Positions 53,540 through 62,924 of a stretch of DNA of 64,000 nt are shown in pieces. The notes beneath the pieces were generated by a model, which worked only from the letters and a program-made list of their open reading frames with translations, was not told the DNA's origin and made no database searches. Source of the DNA: Chitinophagaceae bacterium UBA2375. Lineage in GTDB: Bacteria > Bacteroidota > Bacteroidia > Chitinophagales > Chitinophagaceae. Position numbers and translations under genes: made by a program. The DNA is taken from NCBI GenBank assembly GCA_002343985.1, contig DDTB01000025.1, positions 7,143-71,142 on the forward strand, given 5' to 3'. The stretch's first letter is position 1. Each line of letters begins with the position of its first letter.

Positions 53540-53887
53540 TTAAGGTTTTAGCCTTGGGTTATCGCGGTGCCTGTTCGCGTCCCGGCTTGTTTTCTTGCGC
53601 ATGTTCTTTTGAAACGCGTCCGTAAGGTTGACGCCAGTTTGGTTGGCCAGGCAAATGAGAACCCAAAGCACATCTGCCATTTCATCCCCGAGTTCTTTGC
53701 CCTGGTCTGAGGTTTTTGCGGATTGTTCTCCGTAAGTACGCACCATTAGCCGGCTTAGTTCGCCCACTTCCTCCATCAGGATGCCGAGGTTGGTAAGTTC
53801 GTTGAAGTAGCGTACACCAACGGTTTTGATCCATTGGTCAACCTGTTCTTGCGCATCGCGTATGCTGATATCGGCTGGTGATTGCAT
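53540..53887 (-). CDS. MazG-like nucleotide pyrophosphohydrolase
   Basis: This 115-residue, all-alpha NTP-PPase has the metal-binding signature GILMEEVGELSRLMVR (ExxE) and, later, KELGDEMADVLWVLICLANQ (ExxD). Such enzymes hydrolyse (d)NTPs to monophosphates and clean up modified nucleotides. The ATG at 53887 (MQSPADISIRDAQEQV) is used. It lies 31 bp downstream of dtd in the same direction. Confidence 0.92.
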   Translation of the reverse strand: MQSPADISIRDAQEQVDQWIKTVGVRYFNELTNLGILMEEVGELSRLMVRTYGEQSAKTSDQGKELGDEMADVLWVLICLANQTGVNLTDAFQKNMRKKTSRDANRHRDNPRLKP

Positions 53888-53918
53888 GGCAGTATATTTT
53901 GATAAAGGCTTTACATGA

Positions 53919-54371
53919 TTATTCTTTGTTCTTGCTATCGATCCAAATGGTAACGGGGCCATCGTTTATCAATGATACCATCATATGTGCCCCGAATACG
54001 CCCTGCTGTATGGGCTTTCCAAGTTCAGTTCCGAGTTTCCGGATACAATATTGATATAATGGTTCCGCTTTTTCGGGCCTGGCGGCTTTGATATAGCTTG
54101 GCCGGTTCCCCTTTTTGGTAGCGGCATGGAGGGTGAACTGGCTGACCAGGAGTACATCGCCCCCGGTATCCAATACAGAGAGGTTGGGCACCCCGTTTTC
54201 ATCGTTCATGATGCGCAAATTGGCCAGTTTCTGGCATATCCAGTCTGCATCCATTTCCGTATCCGCTTCCTCTATCCCAAGCAGTACCAGGAGGCCCTGT
54301 TCGATGGTCCCACGTTGTTGCCCGTTGACCTCCACGGAGGCCCGGCTGACCCTTTGTACCAAAACGCGCAT
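53919..54371 (-). CDS. dtd: D-aminoacyl-tRNA deacylase
   Basis: This 150-residue enzyme recycles D-amino acids mischarged on tRNA (and Gly-tRNA-Ala). Diagnostic motifs are SQFTLHAATKKGNRPSYIKA (the SQxTL active site) and GAHMMVSLINDGPVTIWIDS, whose cross-subunit Gly-x-Pro is replaced by NDGPVT in the usual family form. The start MRVLVQRVSRASVEV is standard. It is divergent from nrdJ. Confidence 0.96.
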   Translation of the reverse strand: MRVLVQRVSRASVEVNGQQRGTIEQGLLVLLGIEEADTEMDADWICQKLANLRIMNDENGVPNLSVLDTGGDVLLVSQFTLHAATKKGNRPSYIKAARPEKAEPLYQYCIRKLGTELGKPIQQGVFGAHMMVSLINDGPVTIWIDSKNKE

Positions 54372-54702
54372 AATTGATCGATTCAGGCAAAGGTACAAAG
54401 CGGCACGCGGATACCGGGAATATTATGAAATCCAACGCCGGCGCGGGTTTTACAGGAACCGAAAGCATGACTGCTGTTATTCTCTATTACAACAAAAATC
54501 CATTCAAAAAAATAAATTTCTTTCCACAAAAAGTGAAAAACGGAGCAAAATCACGGTGCGGTTGGGTTACCGGATTATTCACATATTTTGTCCACAGTTT
54601 GTTGATATTTCCAACCCTAAAACATGGTCGACAAAGGATATTTTCGTTTCCTTCGCCACCCGATTTAACAATTACCTAACCCAAAACATAACAGATATCC
54701 AT
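54372..54702. promoter_or_regulatory. 331-bp divergent leader between dtd and nrdJ with DnaA-box-like sites
   Basis: TTATTCACA (54575-54583) is a perfect DnaA box (TTATnCACA) and TTGTCCACA (54588-54596) differs at one position. They lie in the same orientation, 5 bp apart end to start, about 110 bp before the nrdJ ATG. I looked for a cobalamin riboswitch and for NrdR-box pairs and saw neither. No small reading frame here is convincing. Confidence 0.45.
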
Positions 54703-57700
54703 ATGGCCAGCAAAAAGCAACCACGGAAAGCGCTCAGCTTCACCCGGCAATTCACCCGGGAAGGTGTCAGTCCCTATGACCTCTTTACCTATGATTATCG
54801 CACTTCGGTGATCAAAAACCCCAATGGGGAAGTGGTATTTCAAATGGATAATGTTGAGGTTCCGAAACAATGGAGCCAGATCGCCACAGACATCCTTGCC
54901 CAAAAATATTTCCGCAAAGCGGGTGTGCCACAGGCCGATGGCAGCACCGGAAGGGAAACATCCATCAAACAGGTTGCGCACCGCATGGCGCACTGCTGGA
55001 GGGTTTGGGGCGAACGTTACAATTACTTCGCGTCTGAACAGGATGCGCAGGTATTTTACGATGAACTTGTGTACTGCATCCTGAACCAGGCCTGCGTACC
55101 CAACAGCCCGCAATGGTTCAATACCGGCTTGTATGAAGCATACGGCATCAGCGGAAAGCCACAGGGCCATTATTATGTTGACCCTACAGACGGCCTGCTA
55201 AAAAAATCTACTTCCGCTTACGAGCGCCCGCAACCACATGCCTGCTTTATTTTGAATGTGGAAGACGACCTGGTGAATGACGGCGGTATCATGGACCTCT
55301 GGGTTCGCGAAGCGCGCATCTTCAAATATGGCAGCGGCGTAGGCACCAATTTCAGCAATATCCGCGGCGAAGGCGAAAAACTCAGTGGTGGCGGAACTTC
55401 CAGCGGACTGATGAGTTTCCTGAAGATCGGTGACCGTGCAGCCGGCGCCATTAAAAGTGGCGGTACCACACGCCGTGCAGCTAAAATGGTCTGCCTCGAC
55501 CTCGACCATCCTGAAATTGTGGAATTCGTAAACTGGAAAGTACAGGAAGAAGATAAAGTGGCCGCCCTGATCGCTGCCGGTTACCCAAGCGATTATGAAG
55601 GTGAAGCTTACCGTACGGTGAGTGGCCAAAACAGCAATAACTCAGTACGCATCCCCAACTCTTTCTTCAGGATCCTGGATGAGAACGGCGACTGGGAAAT
55701 GAAAGCCCGTTCAGACGGACGCACCATGCGCAAGATCAAAGCCAAAGACCTTTGGGACCAGATCAATTATGCCGCCTGGCGTTGCGCCGACCCCGGCACC
55801 CAATACGATACCACCATCAACGAATGGCATACATGCCCTGAAGGTGGCCCGATCCGCGCTTCCAACCCTTGTAGCGAATACATGTTCCTCGACAACACTG
55901 CCTGCAACCTGGCCAGCGTGAATCTCCGCAAGTTCTTTGATGAAGAGAACAATACTTTTGATGTAGCCGGGTTTGAATATACCTGCCGGCTCTGGACTGT
56001 TGTGCTGGAAATCTCAGTGTTGATGGCACAATTCCCTTCAAAAGAAGTAGCCCAACTGAGTTATGATTACCGTACACTCGGACTTGGGTATGCCAACCTC
56101 GGCAGTATGCTGATGGTGAGCGGTATCCCATACGACAGCGAAGAAGCCCGCGGTATTTCCGGAGCCATCACGGCTATCATGACCGGCATCGCGTATAAAA
56201 CATCCGCTGAAATGGCCGGTTTCCTGGGCGCTTTCAACAGGTTCGAAGAAAACAGGCCGCACATGTTGCGTGTCATGCACAACCATCGTGCCGCCGCATA
56301 CGACGCTTCAGAAGCATACGAAAGCCTGGAAATCAAGCCACAGGGCATCAATGCGAAGTATTGCCCGGATTACCTGCTGAAAGCAGCTACAAAAGCCTGG
56401 GACGATGCCGTTCAACTCGGAGAGAAATACGGTTACCGCAATGCGCAAACAACCGTAATCGCGCCTACCGGAACCATTGGTTTGGTGATGGATTGCGATA
56501 CTACCGGTGTAGAGCCGGATTTCGCATTGGTGAAGTTCAAAAAACTCAGCGGCGGCGGATATTTCAAGATCATCAACCAAAGCGTGCCACAGGCCCTGCG
56601 CAACCTGAAATATACAGAGGCGCAAATTGAAGACATCGTAAACTACGCGAAAGGACACGCGACACTGAAAGGCGCTCCGTTCATCAACGAAGAAAGCCTG
56701 CTTGCGAAAGGCTTCCTGCCTGCGGAAATTGAGAAACTGAACGCCGCGATGGCGAGCGCATTCGAAATTGGTTTTGTATTCAATATGTACACATTGGGTG
56801 AGAATTGCCTGGAACGCCTGGGATTCAAGCCTGAGCAATACAATGATTTTGGATGGAGCCTGCTCGAAGCGCTGGGCTTTACCCCGGAACAAATTGAAGA
56901 AGCGAATACTTATGTGTGCGGTACGATGACGGTAGAGGGCGCTCCGCATTTGAAAGAAGAGCACCTGCCCGTTTTTGATTGCGCCAACAAATGCGGCCCG
57001 AACGGCGAAAGGTATATCCATGCACATGGCCATATCCGTATGATGGCCGCCGCACAACCATTCCTGAGCGGCGCGATCAGCAAAACCATCAACCTGCCGA
57101 ATGAAGCCACTGTGGAAGAAATCGCTGATTCATACCGCCTGAGCTGGGAGCTTGGCTTAAAAGCGTGTGCGCTTTACCGTGATGGTTCCAAACTCAGCCA
57201 GCCACTCAGCAACAAATCAGATAAAAAGAAGAAATCGGAAGACAGCACGGAAGCTACCGCCGAAGTAAAAGCGGAAGCAAGCCCGGTTAGCACCATGGTA
57301 GACATGTCGAAGCTGACTATTGAAGAGTTGCTGGAGGAAATGAACAAGCGCGTACAAAACAGCGCTGACACTTCCCTGAAGCGCCAACTCGCCATGATCG
57401 TGGAGCGCAGGGCGCTGCCTGCCAAGCGCCGCGGCTTTACACAAAAAGCAAAAATCAACGGCCAGGCCCTTTTCCTGCGCACCGGTGAGTATAATGATGG
57501 AACCCTGGGTGAGATTTTCATTGATATGGCAAAAGAAGGCGCGACTGTACGCAGCATGCTGAACTGCTTTGCCATCGCCATTTCCATTGGCCTGCAATAC
57601 GGTGTGCCTTTGGAAGAATACGTTGAGAAATTTGTATTCACGCGCTTTGAACCGGCCGGCATGGTGGAACACCCGAATATCAAGACCACAACGTCTATCA

Positions 57701-58065
57701 TCGACTTCATCTTCCGTTCACTGGCTTATGAATACCTGGGACGCACCGACCTGGTACATGTGCTTGACAAGCCGGAAGTGGAAAATTTAGGCGACCAGCC
57801 CTGGGACGAGCAAACGCCCACCATCGGCGAACGCAAACATGAACTGAGTGAAGTGCGTGTACTGGGCAACCATGCACCCAAAGCCACACAGGTTGTAAAG
57901 GGCATAACGGCAACCAAAACCAGCGGCAGCCTCGACGCGGTGAACGCGGCCAACAAATCCATGCAGGGCGACGCGCCGGCATGTAATGTCTGCGGCCACA
58001 TCACGGTGAGGAGCGGCACCTGCTACAAATGCCTGAACTGCGGCAACAGCCTCGGTTGCAGCTAA
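54703..58065 (+). CDS. nrdJ: Vitamin B12-dependent (class II) ribonucleoside-diphosphate reductase
   Basis: This 1120-residue enzyme reduces ribonucleotides to deoxyribonucleotides with an adenosylcobalamin radical. It starts MASKKQPRKALSFTRQFTRE; a much longer frame upstream crosses dtd and is rejected. The core contains NSPQWFNTGLYEAYG, GSGVGTNFSNIRGEGEKLSG, SNPCSEYMFLDNTACNLASV and IAPTGTIGLVMDCDTTGVEP. The C-terminus has a Cys-rich tail (CNVCG, CYKCLNCGNSLGCS), the redox or zinc-binding end. A Lys/Glu-rich linker precedes a TSCPD-like domain. It needs no oxygen, so the cell can make dNTPs with or without air if it has B12. A terminator follows. Confidence 0.96.
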   Translation: MASKKQPRKALSFTRQFTREGVSPYDLFTYDYRTSVIKNPNGEVVFQMDNVEVPKQWSQIATDILAQKYFRKAGVPQADGSTGRETSIKQVAHRMAHCWRVWGERYNYFASEQDAQVFYDELVYCILNQACVPNSPQWFNTGLYEAYGISGKPQGHYYVDPTDGLLKKSTSAYERPQPHACFILNVEDDLVNDGGIMDLWVREARIFKYGSGVGTNFSNIRGEGEKLSGGGTSSGLMSFLKIGDRAAGAIKSGGTTRRAAKMVCLDLDHPEIVEFVNWKVQEEDKVAALIAAGYPSDYEGEAYRTVSGQNSNNSVRIPNSFFRILDENGDWEMKARSDGRTMRKIKAKDLWDQINYAAWRCADPGTQYDTTINEWHTCPEGGPIRASNPCSEYMFLDNTACNLASVNLRKFFDEENNTFDVAGFEYTCRLWTVVLEISVLMAQFPSKEVAQLSYDYRTLGLGYANLGSMLMVSGIPYDSEEARGISGAITAIMTGIAYKTSAEMAGFLGAFNRFEENRPHMLRVMHNHRAAAYDASEAYESLEIKPQGINAKYCPDYLLKAATKAWDDAVQLGEKYGYRNAQTTVIAPTGTIGLVMDCDTTGVEPDFALVKFKKLSGGGYFKIINQSVPQALRNLKYTEAQIEDIVNYAKGHATLKGAPFINEESLLAKGFLPAEIEKLNAAMASAFEIGFVFNMYTLGENCLERLGFKPEQYNDFGWSLLEALGFTPEQIEEANTYVCGTMTVEGAPHLKEEHLPVFDCANKCGPNGERYIHAHGHIRMMAAAQPFLSGAISKTINLPNEATVEEIADSYRLSWELGLKACALYRDGSKLSQPLSNKSDKKKKSEDSTEATAEVKAEASPVSTMVDMSKLTIEELLEEMNKRVQNSADTSLKRQLAMIVERRALPAKRRGFTQKAKINGQALFLRTGEYNDGTLGEIFIDMAKEGATVRSMLNCFAIAISIGLQYGVPLEEYVEKFVFTRFEPAGMVEHPNIKTTTSIIDFIFRSLAYEYLGRTDLVHVLDKPEVENLGDQPWDEQTPTIGERKHELSEVRVLGNHAPKATQVVKGITATKTSGSLDAVNAANKSMQGDAPACNVCGHITVRSGTCYKCLNCGNSLGCS

Positions 58066-58091
58066 TGTGTGCATACCTACAATGAATAACA

Positions 58092-58120
58092 AACCACCGG
58101 GAAGAACCGGTGGTTTTTTT
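58092..58120 (+). terminator. Intrinsic terminator after nrdJ
   Basis: AACCACCGG-GAAGAA-CCGGTGGTT (58092-58115) followed by a T-tract. Confidence 0.92.
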
Positions 58121-58135
58121 ATATATCTAACTTGC

Positions 58136-58143
58136 TATATTTG
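58136..58143 (+). promoter_or_regulatory. -7 box before the T9SS-cargo gene
   Basis: TATATTTG matches TAnnTTTG, 70 bp before the ATG. The expected upstream element would fall in the T-tract of the nrdJ terminator (TTTT at 58113-58116), which is only a partial match. Confidence 0.35.
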
Positions 58144-58213
58144 TTATGTCCTACCCTCCCAGGCATCAGAGATCAAAGACCCGGAATCTACTATAACAAC
58201 CAAACAATTTTAC

Positions 58214-60466
58214 ATGAATAAAACTTTTACACTCATCATCCTGGCAGTCCTTTCAGGCTTTTGCGGATATTCGGGAACCATTTACTGGGTAGGCACTACA
58301 GGAAATTACAGCGATGGCGCCAACTGGAATACACAATCAAACGGATCAGGCACATCCGGCGCACCTGTTAATACCGATGATATCGTGATTGACAGAAATG
58401 CGACCATTACCATTGACGGCAATTTTCAACCATCGTCGTTATGGATCATCAACAACGCTTCCGTAACTTTTACCAATGCCATCGCGGCCCGCACATACAG
58501 TATCGGCGGCAGCGCAACCGTGTTCCCGCAATTTAAAGTGGAAGCGGGTTCCACATTAAACATCACAGGGACATCATCGATCCTGATTGAGATGATTGCC
58601 GGAAATTCCGCGCAAATTTTTGGTACGATTGATATCACGGGAACCGGGTCACGCATGACATACCTGGGTGGAACCACCACTGTAATGACCGGAGGAAAAC
58701 TCAGGTATGGACCCGGCAGCAGCAACGGCACCGGTTCGCTGGCCACATTTTTTATGCTGAGTGGCAGCACCTATGAAGTTTATAAAAACGGTGGTTCATT
58801 TCCCACCGGCAGTTACGATCCGGGTTCATTGATTTTAAATACAGGAGCGGTTGCCAATCCGGCCCTGTTCAATATGAATTCATCTGTTGGCAGTTATGGC
58901 AACTATGCATTCAACAGCCCGGGTTTCACTAATACAACCAATGGTATCAATCAAAATATATCATTTCATGATTTCAGGATACTCAATGACGGAGCCGGTA
59001 AATGGGTTTTCAGCACTTCAAATTCAACATCATATACGTTAACAGTAACCGGTCAGTTTTTTGTTGACCTTAACTGTACATTTGATATAAACCGTGCGGC
59101 ATCAGGCTCCCAGCCCACTACGATCCTTGCAGGCGGAGATGTATTTTGTTATGGCAATATCATTGAATCAGGCAACAACACGGGATCCATTATTGAACTC
59201 ATTGGCTCTTTACCCGCCAACCTGGTGATTCAACCCGGCAGCATGGAAGGGGATGTGAGTATCAGGATGAACCGCACGGCTGACGTGCTTTCCAGTGATT
59301 TATATATGTCAATCAGCCCTAACGCAAAACTCTACCTTGTTAATGGAAATATTGATGTGTTAACCAACAATGAAGTTGTGTACATTCAAAACAAAGCGCC
59401 CGATGCAATCGTGGGTGGAAGCATCGCCAGCCATATCATTGGCCGTTTAATCCGGGTTTCCAATCAAACATCTTCCTACGCATTCCCCGTTTCGAATAAT
59501 GCCAGTCAACTGGCGCTGGCAGTAGTCAACCCGAGCAGTACGGATTCCACAGTTTGGGATATCAGTTTCCTGGCGCCCAACCCAAATGCCGGCAGCGGTT
59601 TAACCCCTGGCGTAATTGACATGGTTACCCCATATTACTGGACCATCGATGCTATAGGCACCCCGGCATCTGGCGCATCGAACCTTACCTTGCATTACAG
59701 CGACCTGGTTTCTTCTACCGTATTGATTCCGGCCCAGTTAAAAATGATCACCTGGAACGGCAGCAACTGGGTTAGTTTAGGAGGAACCGATAATGGCGGT
59801 AATGTTACAAACACGCTTGGTTCTTCAGGCGGCGCAGCTCCCGGCGACCCCATCAACAATTTTGCCATATTCAGGCCGTACGCGCTGGGTGGCGTATTGG
59901 GCACTTTACCTATCAGCATTGAGTATTTCACCGGTGCGAAGAGCGGCAGGAACCACAACCTTAATTGGAAAGTCAATTGCAGCAATAGCCCATATCTAAC
60001 GATGACGCTTGAACGAAGTAAAGACAGTCGTTCATTCCGTGGTATCAAAACCATTTCCGCGGATGCCATACGCTGCCTGGAACCTTTTAGCCATTTGGAT
60101 TCGGATCCAATGGAAGGTTTGAATTATTACCGCATTAAGGTAACAGATGCCGATGGCAAAGTAAGCTATAGTAAAATAATCGGGTTGCTGAACAGGAACG
60201 GTGGCTTTGAAGTAGTTGGTGTTTCACCTAATCCCTCAATGCCGGGCAATGAAACCATCATCAGCATCAGCAGCGCTTCAAAAGGTACAGTTACGATAGT
60301 GCTAACGGATATGCATGGACGACGTTTATCCACCCAAACATATAGTTGCATAGCCGGCAACAATCAATACCAGGTAAACACAAATCAACTGCCGGCAGGG
60401 CAATACCAGGTGACTGTACTATCGGAGAATGGAGAGTATGTGAGCAAACAACTGATTAAACTATAA
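58214..60466 (+). CDS. Surface/secreted protein with T9SS type A sorting domain
   Basis: This 750-residue protein has a signal peptide (MNKTFTLIILAVLSGFCGYS) and the N-terminal TIYWVGTTGNYSDGANWNTQ, a G8-like beta-helix start common in Bacteroidota adhesins. A long Thr/Asn/Gly-rich parallel beta-helix-like region follows. Residues about 610-680 resemble the Ig-like domain before the tail (LPISIEYFTGAKSGRNHNLN, NYYRIKVTDADGKVSYSKII). The final ~80 residues (VVGVSPNPSMPGNETIISIS, LTDMHGRRLSTQ, LPAGQYQVTVLSENGE, KQLIKL) are a type A sorting domain, so it is predicted cargo of the T9SS whose core is encoded at 33-38 kb. Enzyme activity is not apparent. Confidence 0.88.
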   Translation: MNKTFTLIILAVLSGFCGYSGTIYWVGTTGNYSDGANWNTQSNGSGTSGAPVNTDDIVIDRNATITIDGNFQPSSLWIINNASVTFTNAIAARTYSIGGSATVFPQFKVEAGSTLNITGTSSILIEMIAGNSAQIFGTIDITGTGSRMTYLGGTTTVMTGGKLRYGPGSSNGTGSLATFFMLSGSTYEVYKNGGSFPTGSYDPGSLILNTGAVANPALFNMNSSVGSYGNYAFNSPGFTNTTNGINQNISFHDFRILNDGAGKWVFSTSNSTSYTLTVTGQFFVDLNCTFDINRAASGSQPTTILAGGDVFCYGNIIESGNNTGSIIELIGSLPANLVIQPGSMEGDVSIRMNRTADVLSSDLYMSISPNAKLYLVNGNIDVLTNNEVVYIQNKAPDAIVGGSIASHIIGRLIRVSNQTSSYAFPVSNNASQLALAVVNPSSTDSTVWDISFLAPNPNAGSGLTPGVIDMVTPYYWTIDAIGTPASGASNLTLHYSDLVSSTVLIPAQLKMITWNGSNWVSLGGTDNGGNVTNTLGSSGGAAPGDPINNFAIFRPYALGGVLGTLPISIEYFTGAKSGRNHNLNWKVNCSNSPYLTMTLERSKDSRSFRGIKTISADAIRCLEPFSHLDSDPMEGLNYYRIKVTDADGKVSYSKIIGLLNRNGGFEVVGVSPNPSMPGNETIISISSASKGTVTIVLTDMHGRRLSTQTYSCIAGNNQYQVNTNQLPAGQYQVTVLSENGEYVSKQLIKL

Positions 60467-60476
60467 CCAAAATATA

Positions 60477-60503
60477 AAAAGAGGCGCCTGGTACGCCTCT
60501 TTT
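60477..60503. terminator. Bidirectional intrinsic terminator
   Basis: AAAAGAGGCG-(7 nt)-CGCCTCTTTT: a 10-bp stem with A- and T-rich ends, lying between convergent genes and able to serve both. Confidence 0.9.
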
Positions 60504-60524
60504 ATTTTTGTGTAATTCCCGTGC

Positions 60525-62924
60525 TTACTTTTTCTGACGACCTACAAAGTCTTTCAGGTAACTGCATGACCTGTTGGCTTCTTTGAAAAACTTGGTATTC
60601 CCATATTCTTTCATCAATTCAGGAAAGTAAGGATTCTCCATAAACTGCTTATCATACTTCTTCATGTCCAGGCTGTATTGCTCATAATCGTTATAGCTGT
60701 ACTCCCTGTACTGGGGCTGATGGATTTGCTTTTGCAAGCATTTGGCCATCATAAACAGGCAGCGGGCCTGCCATTCGGGGTCATGGGAAGCCTGCTTTGC
60801 TTTTTTGAAATATTCATGCGCGTCAAAGCATCCGTAATAATTTTTCTTAAATGGCGTAGCACCTTCAGGAATGGCATAACCATCGGAACCGCTTCGGCCG
60901 TATTCTACCAATTCCCAGGCGTAACCATAATACGTTGTGTTATATAAGCCTAACGCGATTTTATATAAATACATCGCTTCATCCTTGTCTTTTAAAGCGG
61001 CTTTCTCATGCAAGCGTTGCATTTCAGTAGCAAAAGATAATTTACTCGAACTGGTCGTATTACCCGGAATAAAATCTGATCTGTCGTACAGGATATCGAT
61101 AAAGGGATCTTTAGCGAATTCGACATTTGAGGAAGGAGAAAGCTTAAACCATTTGATGGCTTCCGCATAATTCTGGTCACGCAAAAATGCTGTTCCGGCA
61201 AAATCAACCACGAGTTTCTCAGATATGGCATTATGTTTTAGTAAAAATGCTTCAAAAGGGCTGAGTTTCTTTGATTTGATGAGTTGATACAATGTAGTCA
61301 AATCTTTTGACCCCATTTTATTTCGCAGGAAACCGATTCCCCAGTACGAATCCCCTGTTGGATTAAAAATCCATTCCGCAGCACCCACACATAATACTTC
61401 CCGGATGACATCTTGTTGCTGATGATATTTCTTTGCCATGATTTCAGACCAAATACTCCGGTAAAATTTAATCCATTGCGATTTATCGTAAGGCAGGCGT
61501 GAATTATCGGATGGATTATCGCTAACCGCTTTTGTTTTAAGCCATTCCAGTGATGGAAGTAACTTCTTTTCGATGCCAGCGTCGAGGCGTTCCGGACTAT
61601 TCACCATCAACAACAGGTTGATCATCGCCATTTGATCTTTCAGGCGCTCTGTTAGCGGCATGGTAGCAGCGAGGCCAAGCCTTTCCCTTGATTCTTCCCA
61701 ATTCTGCAGCATCATCGACACATAAGAAGCCGCCAATTCAAATAAAGCAGGCTTCTTAACTTTTTTCAATTGTGCTACCTGGTGGAACCAATCACCCATT
61801 TCACGCACCCTTTTTTCCAAACTCAACATGGAGTCTTTTGAAAGCGGTTCAGTCCATGAATAATGCAGGATATCGCCACCCGGCTGCTTTGACAGGGAAG
61901 GTGAATAATAAATCTCTTCGATTTTATTGACTTCCCTGACAGCCATCAATTCCAGGATGGATGATTTTGGGTCGAGCCTGTACACTTCTTTCATGGATGC
62001 AAATTCTTCCTGTGTACCAAAAATCGACATCATACCAAGCAGGCTCGCTTTCTCTTCATTATTCTGGCAATAGGCCAAATAAGAATCCTTACTAATTGTA
62101 TGATCTGTGCCCCAGAGCAAACCCAGGTAATTTGACATTCTCTTAACCGGCGATGCCGCAAATGCCTTGCTGAACAAATATGCCGATTCTTGCTTATTAC
62201 CTGTGCGGTATAAGGCCCCGGCCTTGAGGGATAGTGCTGAATATTGCAGGATAGATGTTGAACTGTTCCCCGCTACGAAACGGTCATAATACAACACAGC
62301 CTCTTTGTATTGACCGCTGTAATGGGCAAGCCTCATCACCTGGTAGCCATACTTTAGTTTAAAAAAATCTTTCTTAGCGGCAGCATGCAACTGGATCCCG
62401 TTTTTAATCAGTTTGCTCATTTTGACGGAGTCCCGTACAAAAGGCTCCCATTGCTCATATTGCCCGATCACATATGGCTCCACTGATTTTGCATATTGCA
62501 GGTAACCCAGGGCTTCCAGGTCGGCATCGGCAGATAATTTAATGGCCATAGGGTTTGCCAGCAGGGAGTCGCCGGGGGCCAGCTTTTTCTTCCCGGAGGC
62601 ATGGGCATACAGTGATTTTAATGACGGCAGGCTGGTACTGAACACCAGGTTCGCGGCATCATTCTCTTTAACTGGTGCTCCGCAATAATCCGCCCATTCC
62701 CTTACCAGGATTTCCTCCTGGGATTCTTCCTCAAATGCGTCGTACAAAAAAGTATAACTGCTGTATCCAAAAGGTTTGTGCAGCTTATTTTCAGAGAGGT
62801 TTCGCAAAAAGAAACCGGTGTGATAATCGTACGCGTCCGCATCAGGGCCACAGCCAATGATGTTTTGAGGAAATGAGATCATAAACCCACTAACGAAAAC
62901 GGTCAAGTACGATTTTAAGGTCAT
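60525..62924 (-). CDS. Large exported protein of unknown function
   Basis: This 799-residue protein starts MTLKSYLTVFVSGFMISFPQ, a signal-peptide-like hydrophobic stretch with a Cys at residue 25 (IIGC), possibly a lipoprotein. The rest is strongly helical, with repeated pairs reminiscent of TPR or solenoid proteins (LKYGYQVMRLAHYSGQYKEA, VLYYDRFVAGNSSTSILQYS, KDEAMYLYKIALGLYNTTYY). I do not recognise a family. The ATG at 62924 lies 35 bp inside the upstream gene, so the two are coupled. Its job is unknown; a scaffold in the envelope is a guess. Confidence 0.65.
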   Translation of the reverse strand: MTLKSYLTVFVSGFMISFPQNIIGCGPDADAYDYHTGFFLRNLSENKLHKPFGYSSYTFLYDAFEEESQEEILVREWADYCGAPVKENDAANLVFSTSLPSLKSLYAHASGKKKLAPGDSLLANPMAIKLSADADLEALGYLQYAKSVEPYVIGQYEQWEPFVRDSVKMSKLIKNGIQLHAAAKKDFFKLKYGYQVMRLAHYSGQYKEAVLYYDRFVAGNSSTSILQYSALSLKAGALYRTGNKQESAYLFSKAFAASPVKRMSNYLGLLWGTDHTISKDSYLAYCQNNEEKASLLGMMSIFGTQEEFASMKEVYRLDPKSSILELMAVREVNKIEEIYYSPSLSKQPGGDILHYSWTEPLSKDSMLSLEKRVREMGDWFHQVAQLKKVKKPALFELAASYVSMMLQNWEESRERLGLAATMPLTERLKDQMAMINLLLMVNSPERLDAGIEKKLLPSLEWLKTKAVSDNPSDNSRLPYDKSQWIKFYRSIWSEIMAKKYHQQQDVIREVLCVGAAEWIFNPTGDSYWGIGFLRNKMGSKDLTTLYQLIKSKKLSPFEAFLLKHNAISEKLVVDFAGTAFLRDQNYAEAIKWFKLSPSSNVEFAKDPFIDILYDRSDFIPGNTTSSSKLSFATEMQRLHEKAALKDKDEAMYLYKIALGLYNTTYYGYAWELVEYGRSGSDGYAIPEGATPFKKNYYGCFDAHEYFKKAKQASHDPEWQARCLFMMAKCLQKQIHQPQYREYSYNDYEQYSLDMKKYDKQFMENPYFPELMKEYGNTKFFKEANRSCSYLKDFVGRQKK

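Noticed and set aside
54115..54702. Extended N-terminus of the ribonucleotide reductase
   Set aside because: It runs antisense through dtd and the divergent leader; the natural start MASKKQPRKAL is at 54703.
54372..54702. Cobalamin riboswitch ahead of nrdJ
   Set aside because: The conserved B12-box (GCCACTG) and paired arms were not seen in the leader.
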